Source: Mariannaea sp. PMI_226
Lineage: Eukaryota > Ascomycota > Sordariomycetes > Hypocreales > Nectriaceae
Length of the DNA: 64,000 bases
Direction: 5' to 3'
NCBI GenBank assembly: GCA_024336345.1
Contig: JANFOG010000007.1
Span: 806,001 to 870,000, forward strand
The position numbers and the translations under genes are program-made. Of the stretch, positions 22,488 to 34,081 are shown in pieces (the first letter of the stretch is position 1; the number at the start of each line of letters is the position of its first letter). The notes beneath the pieces are model-generated. The model searched no databases. It saw nothing but the letters and a program-made list of their open reading frames with translations, and was not told the DNA's origin.

Positions 22488-24095
22488 ATGGCTGGCTCAG
22501 AAGCCGAGCGCCAAGCGCCTTCCAAGGCTGACGGCGACTCCAAAAGCGATTCGGGCTTCGATGCCTCAATCGTAAAGCCCGGCAACGACCAGCAAGCGAC
22601 CATCAACGCCTCGGGTCACGTCCAGGAACTCCAACAAAACTTCAACCTGCTCGCTCTCGCCGGTGTCGGTCTCGTAGTCGGCAATGTATGGCCAGCTATT
22701 GGAGGATCCATCCTGGTCGCCATCTTCAACGGAGGTCCTCCCGGAGTCTTGTACGAATTTATAGTCGTTTCCGCCTTTTACTGGACCGTCGCCGCCAGCA
22801 TCGCCGAACTCTCCAGCGCCATTCCTTCATCAGCCGGTGTCTACCACTGGGCCTCCGTGACCCCCGGCCGGCGATGGGGCCGAGTTGTTGGCTTCTTTGC
22901 CGGATGGTGGAACTATCTCGCCTGGGTTCTCGGAGCCGCCAGCATGTCTGCCATCATGGGAAACACCGTCGTTCAGATGTACGCCCTGAACCATCCTGAT
23001 TTTGTAGCTGAAGCGTGGCACGTCTTCATCGCCTACATCTTGACGACATGGATCGCCTGCGCTGTCGTGTGCTTGTTCAACAGCGCCATGCCAAGCCTGA
23101 ACAAGTTTGGAGTGTTCGCTGTCCTGGCTGGTTTCATCATCACCGTCATTGTCGTGGCCGTCATGCCCGGCACTGGCGGCAGACCGGGCCACGCGAGCTC
23201 GTCCTTTGTGTGGAAGGAGTGGCAGGCTGATATCGGCTATCCCAGCGGCTTCGTGTTTGTTGCCGGCATGCTCAACGGTGCCTTCAGCGTGGGACCTGTC
23301 GATGCGACTACTCATCTGGCAGAGGAGATTCCGGACCCCCAGCGCAACGTCCCCATCGCCCTGTTCCTGCAGGTCATTACCGGTTTTGTGACGGGTTTTG
23401 TCTACCTCGTCGCCATCATGTACGCCATCAACGACTATGACGCCCTCTTCGAGTCTGCCTACCCCATTGCCGAGATTTATCGCCAGGCTACAGGCTCAGC
23501 CGCAGGTGCCACAGGACTCCTGGCCCTGATCATGATTTGCATTGCCCTTACTGTCATCGGTCTGTATATTACCTGCGGCCGAACGCTGTGGGCTCTTGCT
23601 CGCGATGGTGCCACTCCCTTCCCCCATGTTCTTGGCAAGATTCACCCTAATCTCGACATGCCCCTCTGGTCGACCTTGATTACATGTGTCATCGTCACTA
23701 TCCTGGGTGCCATCTATGTGGGTAGCTTGACAGCTTTCAATGCCTTTGTCGGCAGCTTCATTCTGCTCTCCAGCAGCTCGTTCCTCGCGTGCATTCTGCC
23801 CAACCTCCTGACGGGCCGCAAAAACATCACCTACGGACCTTTCCACATGAAGGGTTGGATCGGCTATGCCATGAACGGCATTGCCTGCGCATACATGCTG
23901 GTTTGGGCTGTCATCTACAGCTTCCCCACGGTTCTACCCGTCAATGCCCAGAACATGAACTACGCTTGTCTCATCTGGGGTGGATTCACAATCTTTGTTG
24001 GAGCCTGGTGGTTTGGTAGCGCCAGGAAGGGATACCAAGGTCCCACGGCGACGGGTGCTGTTGTTCCTGGAATGGACATTGAAACAGCTGAATAG
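22488..24095 (+). CDS. APC-superfamily permease, choline/GABA transporter-like
   Basis: Intronless, 535 aa. The start at 22488 has a strong context (AACAAAAATGG) and gives a hydrophilic N-terminus of about 50 residues before the first helix. About twelve hydrophobic segments follow. Family features include GLVVGNVWPAIGGSI in helix 1, the conserved THLAEEIPDPQRNVP loop after helix 7 and GRTLWALARDGATPFP near helix 8, all typical of the fungal choline (Hnm1-like) and GABA permease branch of the amino-acid/polyamine/organocation superfamily. It should act at the plasma membrane as a proton-coupled importer of an amine or amino acid; the exact substrate is not readable. Upstream in-frame codons to 22308 are probably leader. 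Confidence 0.9.
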   Translation: MAGSEAERQAPSKADGDSKSDSGFDASIVKPGNDQQATINASGHVQELQQNFNLLALAGVGLVVGNVWPAIGGSILVAIFNGGPPGVLYEFIVVSAFYWTVAASIAELSSAIPSSAGVYHWASVTPGRRWGRVVGFFAGWWNYLAWVLGAASMSAIMGNTVVQMYALNHPDFVAEAWHVFIAYILTTWIACAVVCLFNSAMPSLNKFGVFAVLAGFIITVIVVAVMPGTGGRPGHASSSFVWKEWQADIGYPSGFVFVAGMLNGAFSVGPVDATTHLAEEIPDPQRNVPIALFLQVITGFVTGFVYLVAIMYAINDYDALFESAYPIAEIYRQATGSAAGATGLLALIMICIALTVIGLYITCGRTLWALARDGATPFPHVLGKIHPNLDMPLWSTLITCVIVTILGAIYVGSLTAFNAFVGSFILLSSSSFLACILPNLLTGRKNITYGPFHMKGWIGYAMNGIACAYMLVWAVIYSFPTVLPVNAQNMNYACLIWGGFTIFVGAWWFGSARKGYQGPTATGAVVPGMDIETAE

Positions 24096-26748
24096 CGATA
24101 TTTTTTTTGTCATGATATTAGTAATAAATCTAAGGATATTTTCTTTTCGTTCAATTATTCTTCTTATCCAAAGGTGTTGAGATGGCGACGTGACGCTGAG
24201 AAGTTTGAAGTCATATACAAACGAGTAGTCATTGGGTGAGAGCTTATAGTGGATTTGCAACCACAAGGTCTAGATAGACCCAAAGTCAGTATAAGTTTTT
24301 ACTATAAGAAATATTCGTTTTCAATAGTTAGCATAAATATTGACATAATAACTGTCCGCCTATGTGCTTTCCCGCAAAGAGTACCTGTCAAACCCATGTC
24401 GGGGCATTTTACACGGAAGAACTAGAACTGCATCAACTGTTCAGTTGTGTTTTCGTTACCTGAAACTCTCAGATGACAGACCTTCTGTAGGCCTCATTGA
24501 GGGCACAGCAGTCGTCATGATTGTTGCTAATTAAAACCGCCCGGGAGAGACTTATCCTCCTATCATCATGACTGCTTGTCTACTTGTTATGCCAAGCTGT
24601 TATTCTGGAACCACGTAACCAAAGAGTTACTGGATACTATAAAAAGTAACTCACTCTGCACAGGGCAGGGCACCTACAGCATTGGCATCAGCTGATGTGG
24701 CTGCAACGTGCTCTCCTCAGTGCATGCTCGCAGCTGCCGCTCCCTAGAGCAGCGTTGACAACTTTGATCGGCCTTTTTCCTGATCTCGCATTGCTGTAGG
24801 CCATGCTTCGTGTGCGTCATTTAGCGGGAGGCAGGCAATATAGTTGCAGCGACTGCAATGCGCATTGATTTGGTGCTTGCATGCGAGATCCAAGTCTCGT
24901 TGAAGTGTGCAAACTGGTGGGAGATGGGTGATTCACCAACTCAGTTGAACTACTTACTGTACCAAAGCACCTAATTTCTTAACCTGCAGCCAAGTTACAG
25001 AGGCCAGCAACCGATACGCTACAGCACAGCAGCACGCGACCAGGAGGCTTGCGATTGCGGCCCCTGTGCACAACTACCACACGGAGGAGATAGGTAGTTA
25101 TCACGCAGACTATACACACAAGAATAAAAAATTATTTGACAGGAAACACTGTCATAGCAGCTGGTGGAAATAGCATCACGAATCATCGTTGTCGTCACCT
25201 CAGCGATGATGAACGCCGCCTGATTCGCCAGGTTACGTACGCTAAACGAGCCCTAAGTATGCCGTCTAACCAGCACCTACAACAAAGCAGCAAATGGATG
25301 TCTCACCCGCCAAAAAAAGGAACGTTGGAACCCCATAATCGCTAAACTCCAGAGCTCGAGGGCCAGTCAGAGAAAAACAGGGCGGAATGAGTAACACCTG
25401 CAGGGCAGCAAAGCCACGTATCAACCGGGAAGAAGAGAGGATAAGAAGAAAAAAAAAGAAGTCGAGGCCATAATAATAACCCAGCTCCAGCGCTTGTGCA
25501 CGTGTAACAGCAAGAAAAAAAAAGGCCTGTGGAACCTTCAGTGACAACCGCCAACAGGCAACGGACAAAAAAAAGAGTCAGAGTGACAGCGCTTCGCTGG
25601 GACAAAGGTTCTACAGTGGTCAAAGCTGTGTAAACCGGTGACGTTTTCCATTGGAGAAGAAAACACCTTAGCAGGAGCAAATGTTCAGGTGCTGTAAAGC
25701 GCGGACGGACGGGGGCGAGCATATTGTCTTATTCTTGTCTGATGACCACTCTGCCACAGTGATTGTGATGGCTCCCTGGCTTTTTTTTCGGGCGCCTTGT
25801 TCATCTCAGGCAGTGGAACCATCGTTGGGCGAATGGCAAACGCCCACATCGCGTAGGGGACATTTGCAGCCCAACCCCGAAAATAGCGCCCAAAAAACTG
25901 GCCTCAAAATGTCAACCTTGGGGAAGATGTCACGAGTGGCTGGCTGGCTGGCTGGCTGTCCCTCGATATTGCCGGCCTGGGGCAGGCAATTACCTTACTG
26001 TGCTATGTTTGTGCAGTTCAACTACATCGTGTTGTCCCTGTTTGCAGGCATAGACCAGGCACAGGACGGTTCCACGAGCTACGCTCACACCACCCAAGCT
26101 CACCACAAGAGCCAGGTTTGCCCACTTGCGGACGAGGGGACTGAGGAGACTGAGGAGAATGAGGCCTGACGCTGACGTAAACCTCGCCTGAATGTGCCAC
26201 TGCCAGTGAAGTGGACAGGGCTGCGATGAAGCACCCAATGGGCTTCTCCCGGGAGGGCGTACAGGGGACGATCCCGGGCTTGAGGGGACCCCTTCCTCCC
26301 GCAGCTGCAGCCGTGGAGTTAGCGGCCGTGCCTTGCTTAAACTGGATCAAGTTGTCAGTCGTGCCCGATGATGGTTGGGTTGAGTGTGAGCAGTGGATCT
26401 TGATCCCGCCGGGTATTGACAGACAAGGTTAATCAGGGTTCTTGTTTGTTTTGTGAGAGTTGTTGGATGCAATATATGTCCTCGTCCTTCCAGTGAAATT
26501 GCCCTTGATCTCTCTCTATACTGCCCTTCTTCTCCCATATGATACCCATTTACGATCAAAGAGCCTCCAACCAACTCAGGAGCCATCTATAGAAACGGCA
26601 CACGCACCTCAATCACTGTTACAGCACCGAGACGCTTTCCACCAGCTTCAGACTAGGTACTGTTCACCAAAGATAGTTGCAAACGAAACTACTTTTAACC
26701 ACATCGAGAAATCAACATCACATACCTGGGATATACTAAACCAGCATC
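24096..26748. other. Long intergenic region
   Basis: About 2.65 kb. AT-rich at first (24100-24350), then mixed, with purine-rich DNA at 25430-25580. A (TGGC)5 microsatellite lies at 25937-25958. The last 300 bases are probably the leader of the coiled-coil gene. No independent gene was seen. Confidence 0.45.
25937..25958. repeat. (TGGC)5 tetranucleotide microsatellite
   Basis: Five tandem TGGC units with a partial sixth, inside the spacer upstream of the coiled-coil gene. Confidence 0.8.
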
Positions 26749-29700
26749 ATGCCCAACCTCACTATCCGGGGCTACCCACCCAAGAACGGGACCTCCTCAT
26801 CAGAGGCAAACTCAACACAAAGAACCACAAACTCCGGCTCATCGCGCCAAAGAGCTCAGTCCCAGTCCCTTGTACGCAGAACAGAGCCGGACTTGCTGTC
26901 CACCGTCTCCGAAGTATCCACCACAGATTCCGTCACAGACACAGAGCCATCCGCCGCCAACACTACAACCACCACCACAGCTCCGAGACAATCGAGACAA
27001 GGGCCGAAGCCACTACCGCCCCCGGCCCCAGCAAAACCGCTTCGGTTCAAGCCCCCCACCCTCAAATTCCGGTCGCGAGATGATAGCCAGCCGAGAGAAG
27101 CTCAGCCAAGACGATCTCCGGAGCCACTTACACCCAGAAACGCATATGCTTCTGACGACAACCGGTACGATTCAGATCCCGACTTCCGATGGAACTCGTC
27201 GGCTGTTTCTGTTACAACTGGATTCACGAGTCTCGACGATGAGACTGAAAATGAGGGTGACAGCAAGGCTCTATGGGATACGAGAAAGGCTCGCTCTCGA
27301 TCCGTCACTCGGCTCCAGAGTGTTAGCATCGCAGAGCCTTCATCGCACGAGACTCGTGATTCTCGCGATTCTCGTCAAACAGAGGAGGAAAACAAAAAGG
27401 CCAAGAACCGATCCCAAAGCCGCGGCCGAACATTCCACATTCACATTGAGCCCACTCAGCCTCAGCAGCAGCAGCAACAACAAACACAACAGCAGCAGTC
27501 ACAAGTCCAACAACAACAAATCCAGCAATCTCAACAACCTATGCTGGCCCTGCCGCAACCGCAATTGATTCAACAATCCCAGCCTCTCATCTCCCAGCCT
27601 TTGGCGCTACCACATCCACCTCAGCAATCCTTGGTTCAGCAATCCCAGCCGGTATACTCTCAGGCTGGGCCACTGGTGCCTCATAACTCTGTCCAGCATA
27701 CTGTTCAGCACAGTTATCAGCATCCCCCGCCTCAACCCGCTGCTCAGCACCCTTACCAGTCTATTGTGCAGCATGCCCCTCAACCTGGCCACGCACCATA
27801 TGTGGATCAGTCTTCTATGGTGGCCCGGACTGCTCCAATCGTCACCCATCACAGCGAAGTCATCCGCACCGATATTACTACCCGTCGTCGGGAGCCCTCC
27901 AGACATGACGCTGAGAGAGCTTTGTCACGAGAAATTGATGACTTAAAGAAGGATCTCGACCGCCTTCGTAAACAACAGTCATCCTCAACCAAGGAGCTGG
28001 ATGATGCGCGCCACCAAATCTCCTCCCTTCAAACTGACAAGGACGAGCTGCGCCTGGCGCGAGACAAGGCACGAGAGTCTCGGGACAAGCTCTCTGCCGA
28101 TCTGGACCAGCAGAAGCGTGTCCTGGAAAAGACCAAGACGAAGCTCGATGAAACAGACCGTGCTTTTAAGAAATATGAAAAGGATCATGAGACGACTCTC
28201 ACAAAGGTGAAAAAGGAGCGTGACCAGGTGATTGACAACGCGGATAGCGAGCGACACATGGTGCTTGATCGAGCCAAGCAGGAGCAGAGTGTAATGCTTG
28301 ACAGGGCTAAGAAGGACCATGTAAGCCTGCTGGAAAAGACTCGAAGGGAGCACGAAAAATCCTTGGAAAGGTTCAAGAGGGATCACGACCAGTCATATGA
28401 GAAGCTCAGGAAGGAACGCGATCATACCATCGACAAACTCAAGAAAGAACGAGAGCATGCCATTTCGAGCATCAAGAAAGAACATGACCAAGCCGTCGGA
28501 AAGCTCAAGAAGGAACGTGATCAGCTGCTCCAGACCGAAAAGACCTTTGACAGCAAGGTCAAGGAACTCCAAGGCCATGTGACAAGGTACAGGGAGCTCA
28601 AGGACATCCTTGAGCAGAAGTGTGACACGCTGGAGAAGGAGTCCATGTGCCAGACTGAATCGAGTTCGCAATATGAAGCCAAGTCCGTCAATCTGGAGAG
28701 AGAGGTCCAGGACCTCAAACTTATTGGCAAGTCGCGTGAGACTGCCTTCACCGCTCAGATTGCTGGACTGGAGATCTCCAAGGAGTCCCTAGAGTTTCGT
28801 GTCCAGGGTCTTGAAGCCGACCTCCTTCAGAAGTCCACGGAGCTTGGGTCCCTCACGGCTGAGAAGACTCAGCTGGATGTTGACTTGAAGGACAAAGTCA
28901 AGGCTCTCGAAGACTTAGGAAATGAGAAGACTTCCTTGGAGGAGGAGAAGACGAGCCTTCTAAAGCAATCTGAGGAGCTAGGAAATGCGAAGACTACCTT
29001 GGAGGAAGAGAAAGCTACTCTTCTGAAGCGAACAGAGGATCTGCAGGGCGACAAAACCTACCTCACCCAGAAATCTCAAGAACTTGAGGAGCAACTTAAG
29101 GATCTTCAAACTAAGTTTGACGAGCTGGATGTTGAGAAAAAGGCCCTCAAGGAATCTTTCGATGCTCTTCAAGATGACAAGACGAAACTTGAAGAGCAAA
29201 CCAAGAACCTAGAGGAGCAGGCAAAGGCACTCGAGACGACCATTGAAGATCTGAAGAAGGATAACGAAACCAAGGACACACGCATCGCCGACGTCGACAA
29301 GGAGAATGGCGACCTCAAGTCCAAGGTGGAGAGTGTTGAGAAGGCGAAGCAGAAGGTTTCTGATAAGCTCACGGAACTCGATGGCAAGCGTAAGAAGTTG
29401 AAGAAGCGCGCTGAGCTACTGCATGGAGAAAATAAGAACCTGCGCAGCCAGGTCCGAGAGTTGTTGAAGGAGCAGGATGACTCGTCTTCTCGGGTGCTGC
29501 GCCTTGCTGTCGAGAACAATAATCTCCGTGGTGAGAATTCGTCGCTTCGCACATTGTCGGAGATTGGTAGCAGCTTGGGAAGCGCCCTATCTTCATTCTC
29601 GTCAGCAACCAGCGTGGTTAGTGTCAGTACAAAGGACGACGACGCTCGGTCGGATACAACTGAGAAGGCCCCTCCTGCACCCACAGTAGAGGATGAGGCA

Positions 29701-30498
29701 CCGGAAGACGCCCCTGCACCACCTGAGGAGAGCCCACCGGTTGAACCAGCTCCAGAAGTCGAGTCTGAGCCGGCAATCGAAGTTCGGGCACTAGACACGG
29801 AGCCGGAGCCGCCAGTCGAAGATCCCAAGATCGCGGAGGGCGTTGCTCTGATTGCGCATCTCCACGATCAGAACAAAGAGCTTGAGGCCCGCAATGCCGA
29901 GCTGCAGGAGAAGATGACCAATGTCGACAACCTGACGGCTGAGCGTGACGAAATCGCCGCTAAGGTTGCCGGTCTGGAGGAAGAGACTGCAAAGCTCAAG
30001 GAAACCGTCGCTACCGTGGAGGCCTTGACTGCTGAGCGGGACGAGGTCTCGGGCAAGCTTACGACCGCGCAAGAGGAGACTACAAAGTTACAAGAGGAGA
30101 CAACCAAGCTGCAAGAGAAGATTGCTACTGTCGATACTCTCACGGCCGAGCGCGATGAGATTGCTAAGAAGCTTGACGCCGCTGAGAAAGACGCAGCTCT
30201 GCTCCCGGAACTTCGCGTCGAGAACGCGAGCCTCCTGGCACAGCTAGAAGACGCCAAGAAGGCTCTCAACGAGGCCCAGCAGAACCAGCAAGCAGCTCTT
30301 GACGACATAGCCACCCTTCAGGGTCAAGTAGCGGCTCTGGTAGTGCAGCTCAGCACTGCCGGCGGTAACGTAGGTGCCGGCCGGACACGGAGCGGGCGCA
30401 AGAAGGACGGCGGCAAGAGGAAGGAAGAAATGGTCATCGTCCGAGACCCTCGCGACAGAGGCGGCGCAATGCGAGTTCTCCCCTATTTCCTGGCTTAA
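26749..30498 (+). CDS. Large coiled-coil protein with poly-Q and hendecad repeats
   Basis: Single exon, 1249 aa. Residues 1-235 are disordered and rich in Ser, Thr, Pro and Arg. Residues about 237-375 are Gln/Pro/His-rich with runs of Q. Coiled coil begins near residue 388 and continues to about 925. Within it, residues 476-596 are eleven consecutive 11-residue units (type LKKERDHAIDK), and residues 723-785 are three 21-residue units (LGNEKTSLEEEK type). A Pro/Glu-rich linker (about 970-1030) separates a second coiled coil with repeated LTAERDE motifs. The tail is basic (RTRSGRKKDGGKRKEE). Such architecture suits a scaffold or tether; fungal relatives exist in annotations but I cannot name the function. 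No transmembrane segment is seen. The long opposite-strand frames are shadows. Confidence 0.88.
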   Translation: MPNLTIRGYPPKNGTSSSEANSTQRTTNSGSSRQRAQSQSLVRRTEPDLLSTVSEVSTTDSVTDTEPSAANTTTTTTAPRQSRQGPKPLPPPAPAKPLRFKPPTLKFRSRDDSQPREAQPRRSPEPLTPRNAYASDDNRYDSDPDFRWNSSAVSVTTGFTSLDDETENEGDSKALWDTRKARSRSVTRLQSVSIAEPSSHETRDSRDSRQTEEENKKAKNRSQSRGRTFHIHIEPTQPQQQQQQQTQQQQSQVQQQQIQQSQQPMLALPQPQLIQQSQPLISQPLALPHPPQQSLVQQSQPVYSQAGPLVPHNSVQHTVQHSYQHPPPQPAAQHPYQSIVQHAPQPGHAPYVDQSSMVARTAPIVTHHSEVIRTDITTRRREPSRHDAERALSREIDDLKKDLDRLRKQQSSSTKELDDARHQISSLQTDKDELRLARDKARESRDKLSADLDQQKRVLEKTKTKLDETDRAFKKYEKDHETTLTKVKKERDQVIDNADSERHMVLDRAKQEQSVMLDRAKKDHVSLLEKTRREHEKSLERFKRDHDQSYEKLRKERDHTIDKLKKEREHAISSIKKEHDQAVGKLKKERDQLLQTEKTFDSKVKELQGHVTRYRELKDILEQKCDTLEKESMCQTESSSQYEAKSVNLEREVQDLKLIGKSRETAFTAQIAGLEISKESLEFRVQGLEADLLQKSTELGSLTAEKTQLDVDLKDKVKALEDLGNEKTSLEEEKTSLLKQSEELGNAKTTLEEEKATLLKRTEDLQGDKTYLTQKSQELEEQLKDLQTKFDELDVEKKALKESFDALQDDKTKLEEQTKNLEEQAKALETTIEDLKKDNETKDTRIADVDKENGDLKSKVESVEKAKQKVSDKLTELDGKRKKLKKRAELLHGENKNLRSQVRELLKEQDDSSSRVLRLAVENNNLRGENSSLRTLSEIGSSLGSALSSFSSATSVVSVSTKDDDARSDTTEKAPPAPTVEDEAPEDAPAPPEESPPVEPAPEVESEPAIEVRALDTEPEPPVEDPKIAEGVALIAHLHDQNKELEARNAELQEKMTNVDNLTAERDEIAAKVAGLEEETAKLKETVATVEALTAERDEVSGKLTTAQEETTKLQEETTKLQEKIATVDTLTAERDEIAKKLDAAEKDAALLPELRVENASLLAQLEDAKKALNEAQQNQQAALDDIATLQGQVAALVVQLSTAGGNVGAGRTRSGRKKDGGKRKEEMVIVRDPRDRGGAMRVLPYFLA
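28174..28536 (+). repeat. Eleven tandem 33-nt (11-residue) coding repeats
   Basis: The protein units align without a gap every 33 nt from TAT at 28174 to ACC at 28536. Consensus is roughly [LAI]-K-K-E-[RH]-[DE]-[HQ]-x-[ILV]-[DE]-[KR]. Units differ at many bases, so the period is conserved at protein level rather than by recent duplication. Confidence 0.85.
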
Positions 30499-32097
30499 AT
30501 TCAGGGCCATTTTATCTCATATCATACTTCGGCTAACCGTTCCCCAACAGCCAAATCGTGCGCAGAAAGAATATGCATCTCACTCGGTCGTCGTCCCTTT
30601 CTGAAGGGTCGGCCGACTCTTAGAGCAACTACAGGCGTTAGAGGGTCTAAAGAGAAGAGCATCAATTAGAGAGACTCGTGTACAGTGTACAATTTATTTG
30701 GTCTTTTGTGTGAGTAGACGTGGTTGGATTTGGGCGAGATGTTTTACTTGCAAGCGAACGGGATGAGCATGGCGTGGATGAATTCTTTCTTTTTTCTTTT
30801 TCTACTTTTTGCCTTTTTGTATGTTTTCCCCAGAAGGGAGCAGTTCGTTTTGGCGATGGGACTACAACTGACCACTATTCACTCGTTTATATTCATTTCC
30901 TTTGTCATTTTGGAAGAGGGCAGGATTGGTGGGATGGGATATGGTGTGTTGCATTGTCTGGGTTGCATGACTAGACCGTGGTATAGACGGAAAGAGTTAG
31001 AGATGAACAACTAGAAAGTAGACACAATTTCTAGATCCAAATTGGAAGATAAATATTGAGAATGATGTGGTATTTCTTCGCCCCGTGCCCGATAACTTTT
31101 CGCTTTCAATATGGTATTAGTGCGTTAGTCTGCCACTTGCTATGTAGGATACTATCAGCAGTCAAGCCCCAAAGTTATCTCTGTGAGTGTGCGGCCCTGG
31201 GTCTTATAGGCTGTGTATGCGAACGCCGCTATACATAGTGGCTCCCTTCTCAATCCTCCTGCTTTAGTTGTAACCCTTGGGCCTGTTGTTAGATGATGAA
31301 GGTTACGGGCAGTAGAAGAATAGTTTCTAATGGTATCTTCCGACTTAACAATTTCAGTGAATGACTTCTTGTAATACTATCCCCATTGGCAGACTAAAGT
31401 AGATAATAAGACTTATCCAGAGCCTACAGCCTTGATAGAGATTTTTATTATGATAGCATTTGGTGTTATATAATTCGCGCCATGTGTAGGCTTTAATATT
31501 TAATGCATTTTCCAGCTAATGATTATAAAGATAATGTAATTAAATGGAAATAGGCACTTCTCCTGGCACTTGCAGTGATTTCCAGAGGTCGCTACCATTT
31601 ATCGCAACTCAGATTAAGATGAGGACGGTGTTAGCGAAGCCGATCACGAGAATCTCACGCGAGTATTTTTACCATTATAGATCCCTTCAATCTGAAACAA
31701 ATATTATAAGCTGAATATAAAAGGACTTCCTGAAATAATAATTCATTTACATAGTTTCTATGAAACTAATGCAAATGAACATTGGCGCAAGTACGACTGA
31801 CTGACTGCAATACAATGGTATTTCATCCACCTTAATATAATACCAGGATCGTATATGGAGGTAGATTTCTCTATACGTAGCTTGAACATCTCCTGAAGAA
31901 TGAAAAATTTGTCAATAATATTGTTAGTCTAGTTTGTTTCAATGAATCTCAATAATATAATAATCCTGTTAGCTTAGCAAAGGTTCTGAATGAAGGTCAC
32001 GTGCAATCAAGCCGAAAACTAGAGCGGAATCAGTGACATGAATCTTGAATTGACATAAACATTTATGACAAACTAATTGAGCCTTTGTAAACCAGCC
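30499..32097. other. AT-rich intergenic region
   Basis: About 1.6 kb. The first few hundred bases are presumably the 3' region of the coiled-coil gene. From about 31270 to 32100 the DNA is clearly AT-rich with no ORF, compatible with a decayed (possibly RIP-mutated) repeat or simply a low-GC spacer. Confidence 0.45.
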
Positions 32098-34024
32098 ATG
32101 GAAAAAAAGCTATCGTCAGTCTCTCCTGTACAGTTTCTTGCGCATTGCTCACAATTTGACAGATGCAAAAGATGCCAATATCGAAAGGTAGATGAGCGAA
32201 CTTTTTACTGTCACAGTGATAGTGCTCACCAGTTCCCAGTTAAAATGCTCTAGGACAGAACCTTGCGGGAGCTGTACGGAGGCCGGAAAAGTATGCGAAT
32301 ACCGTGAGGTAGACCGTAAGAGAAGACCTGTCTCTGCCAAGTATGTCATGGAGCTTGAGAACAGAGTTGCCCATCTCGAAGCATTGCTTGCAGAGACAGG
32401 GGCAGTGTCTGGTGCTCGGGCTGCTTTGTTGAATGCGCCTGATCTTGACAACAACGCGCAAGGCAGCTCTACGCAGGGATCTCAACATCAGCTCTCCCCA
32501 ACCAATAGCATCAATTGCTCGGATAATCTTGAACCTGGGCCCGAAGGTTCTCTTGTCTACCATGGCCCAACTAGTATCGTCCACACCAGACTCCGGCAAT
32601 CTTTCAACACGACAGCGAATACCGACCCTGATGGTAGGTCTTTTGGTCAGCCTAGTATTGACTCCAGCTTCGAGCAGATTGCAGAGCACTTCGGCATTAC
32701 GATAGAAGATGAACTTGTAACGAATGCCCTGATGCTCTTCTTCAAGTGGCAATATCCCCAGTTCATGTTTATTTACCGTGAGGCTTTTTTGAGAGACCAC
32801 TTTAGTGACCGGCAGAATTGCAAATACTGGTCATCAGGTTTGCTTCTCTCTGTCTGCGCATTAGGTTTGCTCATGTCAACCAACAGCCTCCATCGACGTT
32901 CGAGTGAGCAGTTCTTTAGCGCGGCCGAGACGATGCTGATCGTCTTTGGCTTTACCCGACCTTCTATTGCCACTGTCCAGGCATTCCTGTGTCTAGCTTT
33001 CTACGAAATTGGTAGAGGGAATTTGTCCAAAGGCTGGGGTTTCTCTGGTATGCACGTATTCCATCCATTACCCATCAACAATGCTAAAATATACAAAGGC
33101 GTTGCTTTCCGCATGGCTCAAGACCTCGGGTTCCAAAGAGACCCCAAGTTTTGGATCTCGTGCGACACTTCATTGGCGACAACCGAGGATATCGAGATTC
33201 GGCGGCGAATCTTCTGGGGCTGCTACAGCTCAGACAAACTGATCAGTCTCACTCTTGGCCGGCCGGTATACTTCTCGAATGATGACGCAGAAGTCGAAAA
33301 CCTGGAAAGACTTCCGTACGGTTCCGTCCCTGACCATACTATGAGCTGTGTTGACAATGCAAAGCGATTTCCCCGAGTTAGAATACTGGCTCCCAATCGG
33401 CTTCGACAGCCAACAAGGGGATTTTGGAGAGACAAAGCCCCTTGTACCATGCTTCCAGAAACAGATCGAGCTATCCAGAATTATTGAACAGATGCTTGTG
33501 ACAATATCGTCATCATCGCGAAAGGCTCAAGACCCCCGAGCGTACCAAGCTTCTCTGGAAAGCCTGAATATGGAGATGACCCGATGGCAAACCTCACTTC
33601 CAGATTGCGCCAAATGGAACAAATGGGAACCCTCTAGTGCTCTTTTGATCCCCAGTGTGGCGGGGTTGCAGTATGTAACCATCCTTCGTTCTCATTTCTT
33701 TGTTAACTCACATTTTCTAGCCTGCTGTTTCATGGCACCCGCATTGCGATGAACTTTGACGCCGCAGTCCTGGATATTACAGAGCCTGCACTGCAAAACT
33801 TCCGCGATCATTGTGTCTCATCTGCCCAAGACATTACCTCACTGGTGCGTAGGTACCGGTCGCAATATGGGCTCCGATATGCCCCATTCGCCCTGGTCTA
33901 CAGTCTAGCACAGGCCTCGCGTTGTATGTCATTTTTTGGGACAGACGACGAAGTCAAGTATCTAGCCAAGGCGATGTCAGAGTGTTCAAGCACATGGGAA
34001 ATTGGTCATCAGCTCGGGAGTTAA
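32098..34024 (+). CDS. Zn2Cys6 fungal transcription factor, 574 aa
   Basis: Five exons: 32098-32187, 32240-33047, 33099-33315, 33365-33670 and 33721-34024. Phases agree and total 575 codons. The zinc cluster is split by intron 1: CKRCQYRK ends exon 1 and LKCSRTEPCGSC starts exon 2, restoring perfect C6 spacing. A short coiled segment follows (KYVMELENRVAHLEALL). The fungal transcription-factor domain is recognisable by FRMAQDLGFQRDP and RRRIFWGCYSSDKLISLTLGRP. Intron 2 (51 nt) keeps frame and could be retained; intron 3 (49 nt) joins LERLP to DFPELEYWLPIGFD. The gene converges on the aminotransferase with only 57 bases between stop codons, and the two may share regulation with the adjacent permease. 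Confidence 0.88.
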
Positions 34025-34081
34025 TCAACTTGCATTCGGACATCTATTTTCACGCTGCTATCTCGGCTTAAACTACCTTAA

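Noticed and set aside
29169..29828. 219-codon Ser-rich minus-strand frame over the coiled-coil gene
   Set aside because: Antisense shadow of Glu/Lys/Leu-rich codons (CTT/CTC/TTC read as Ser/Phe/Leu).
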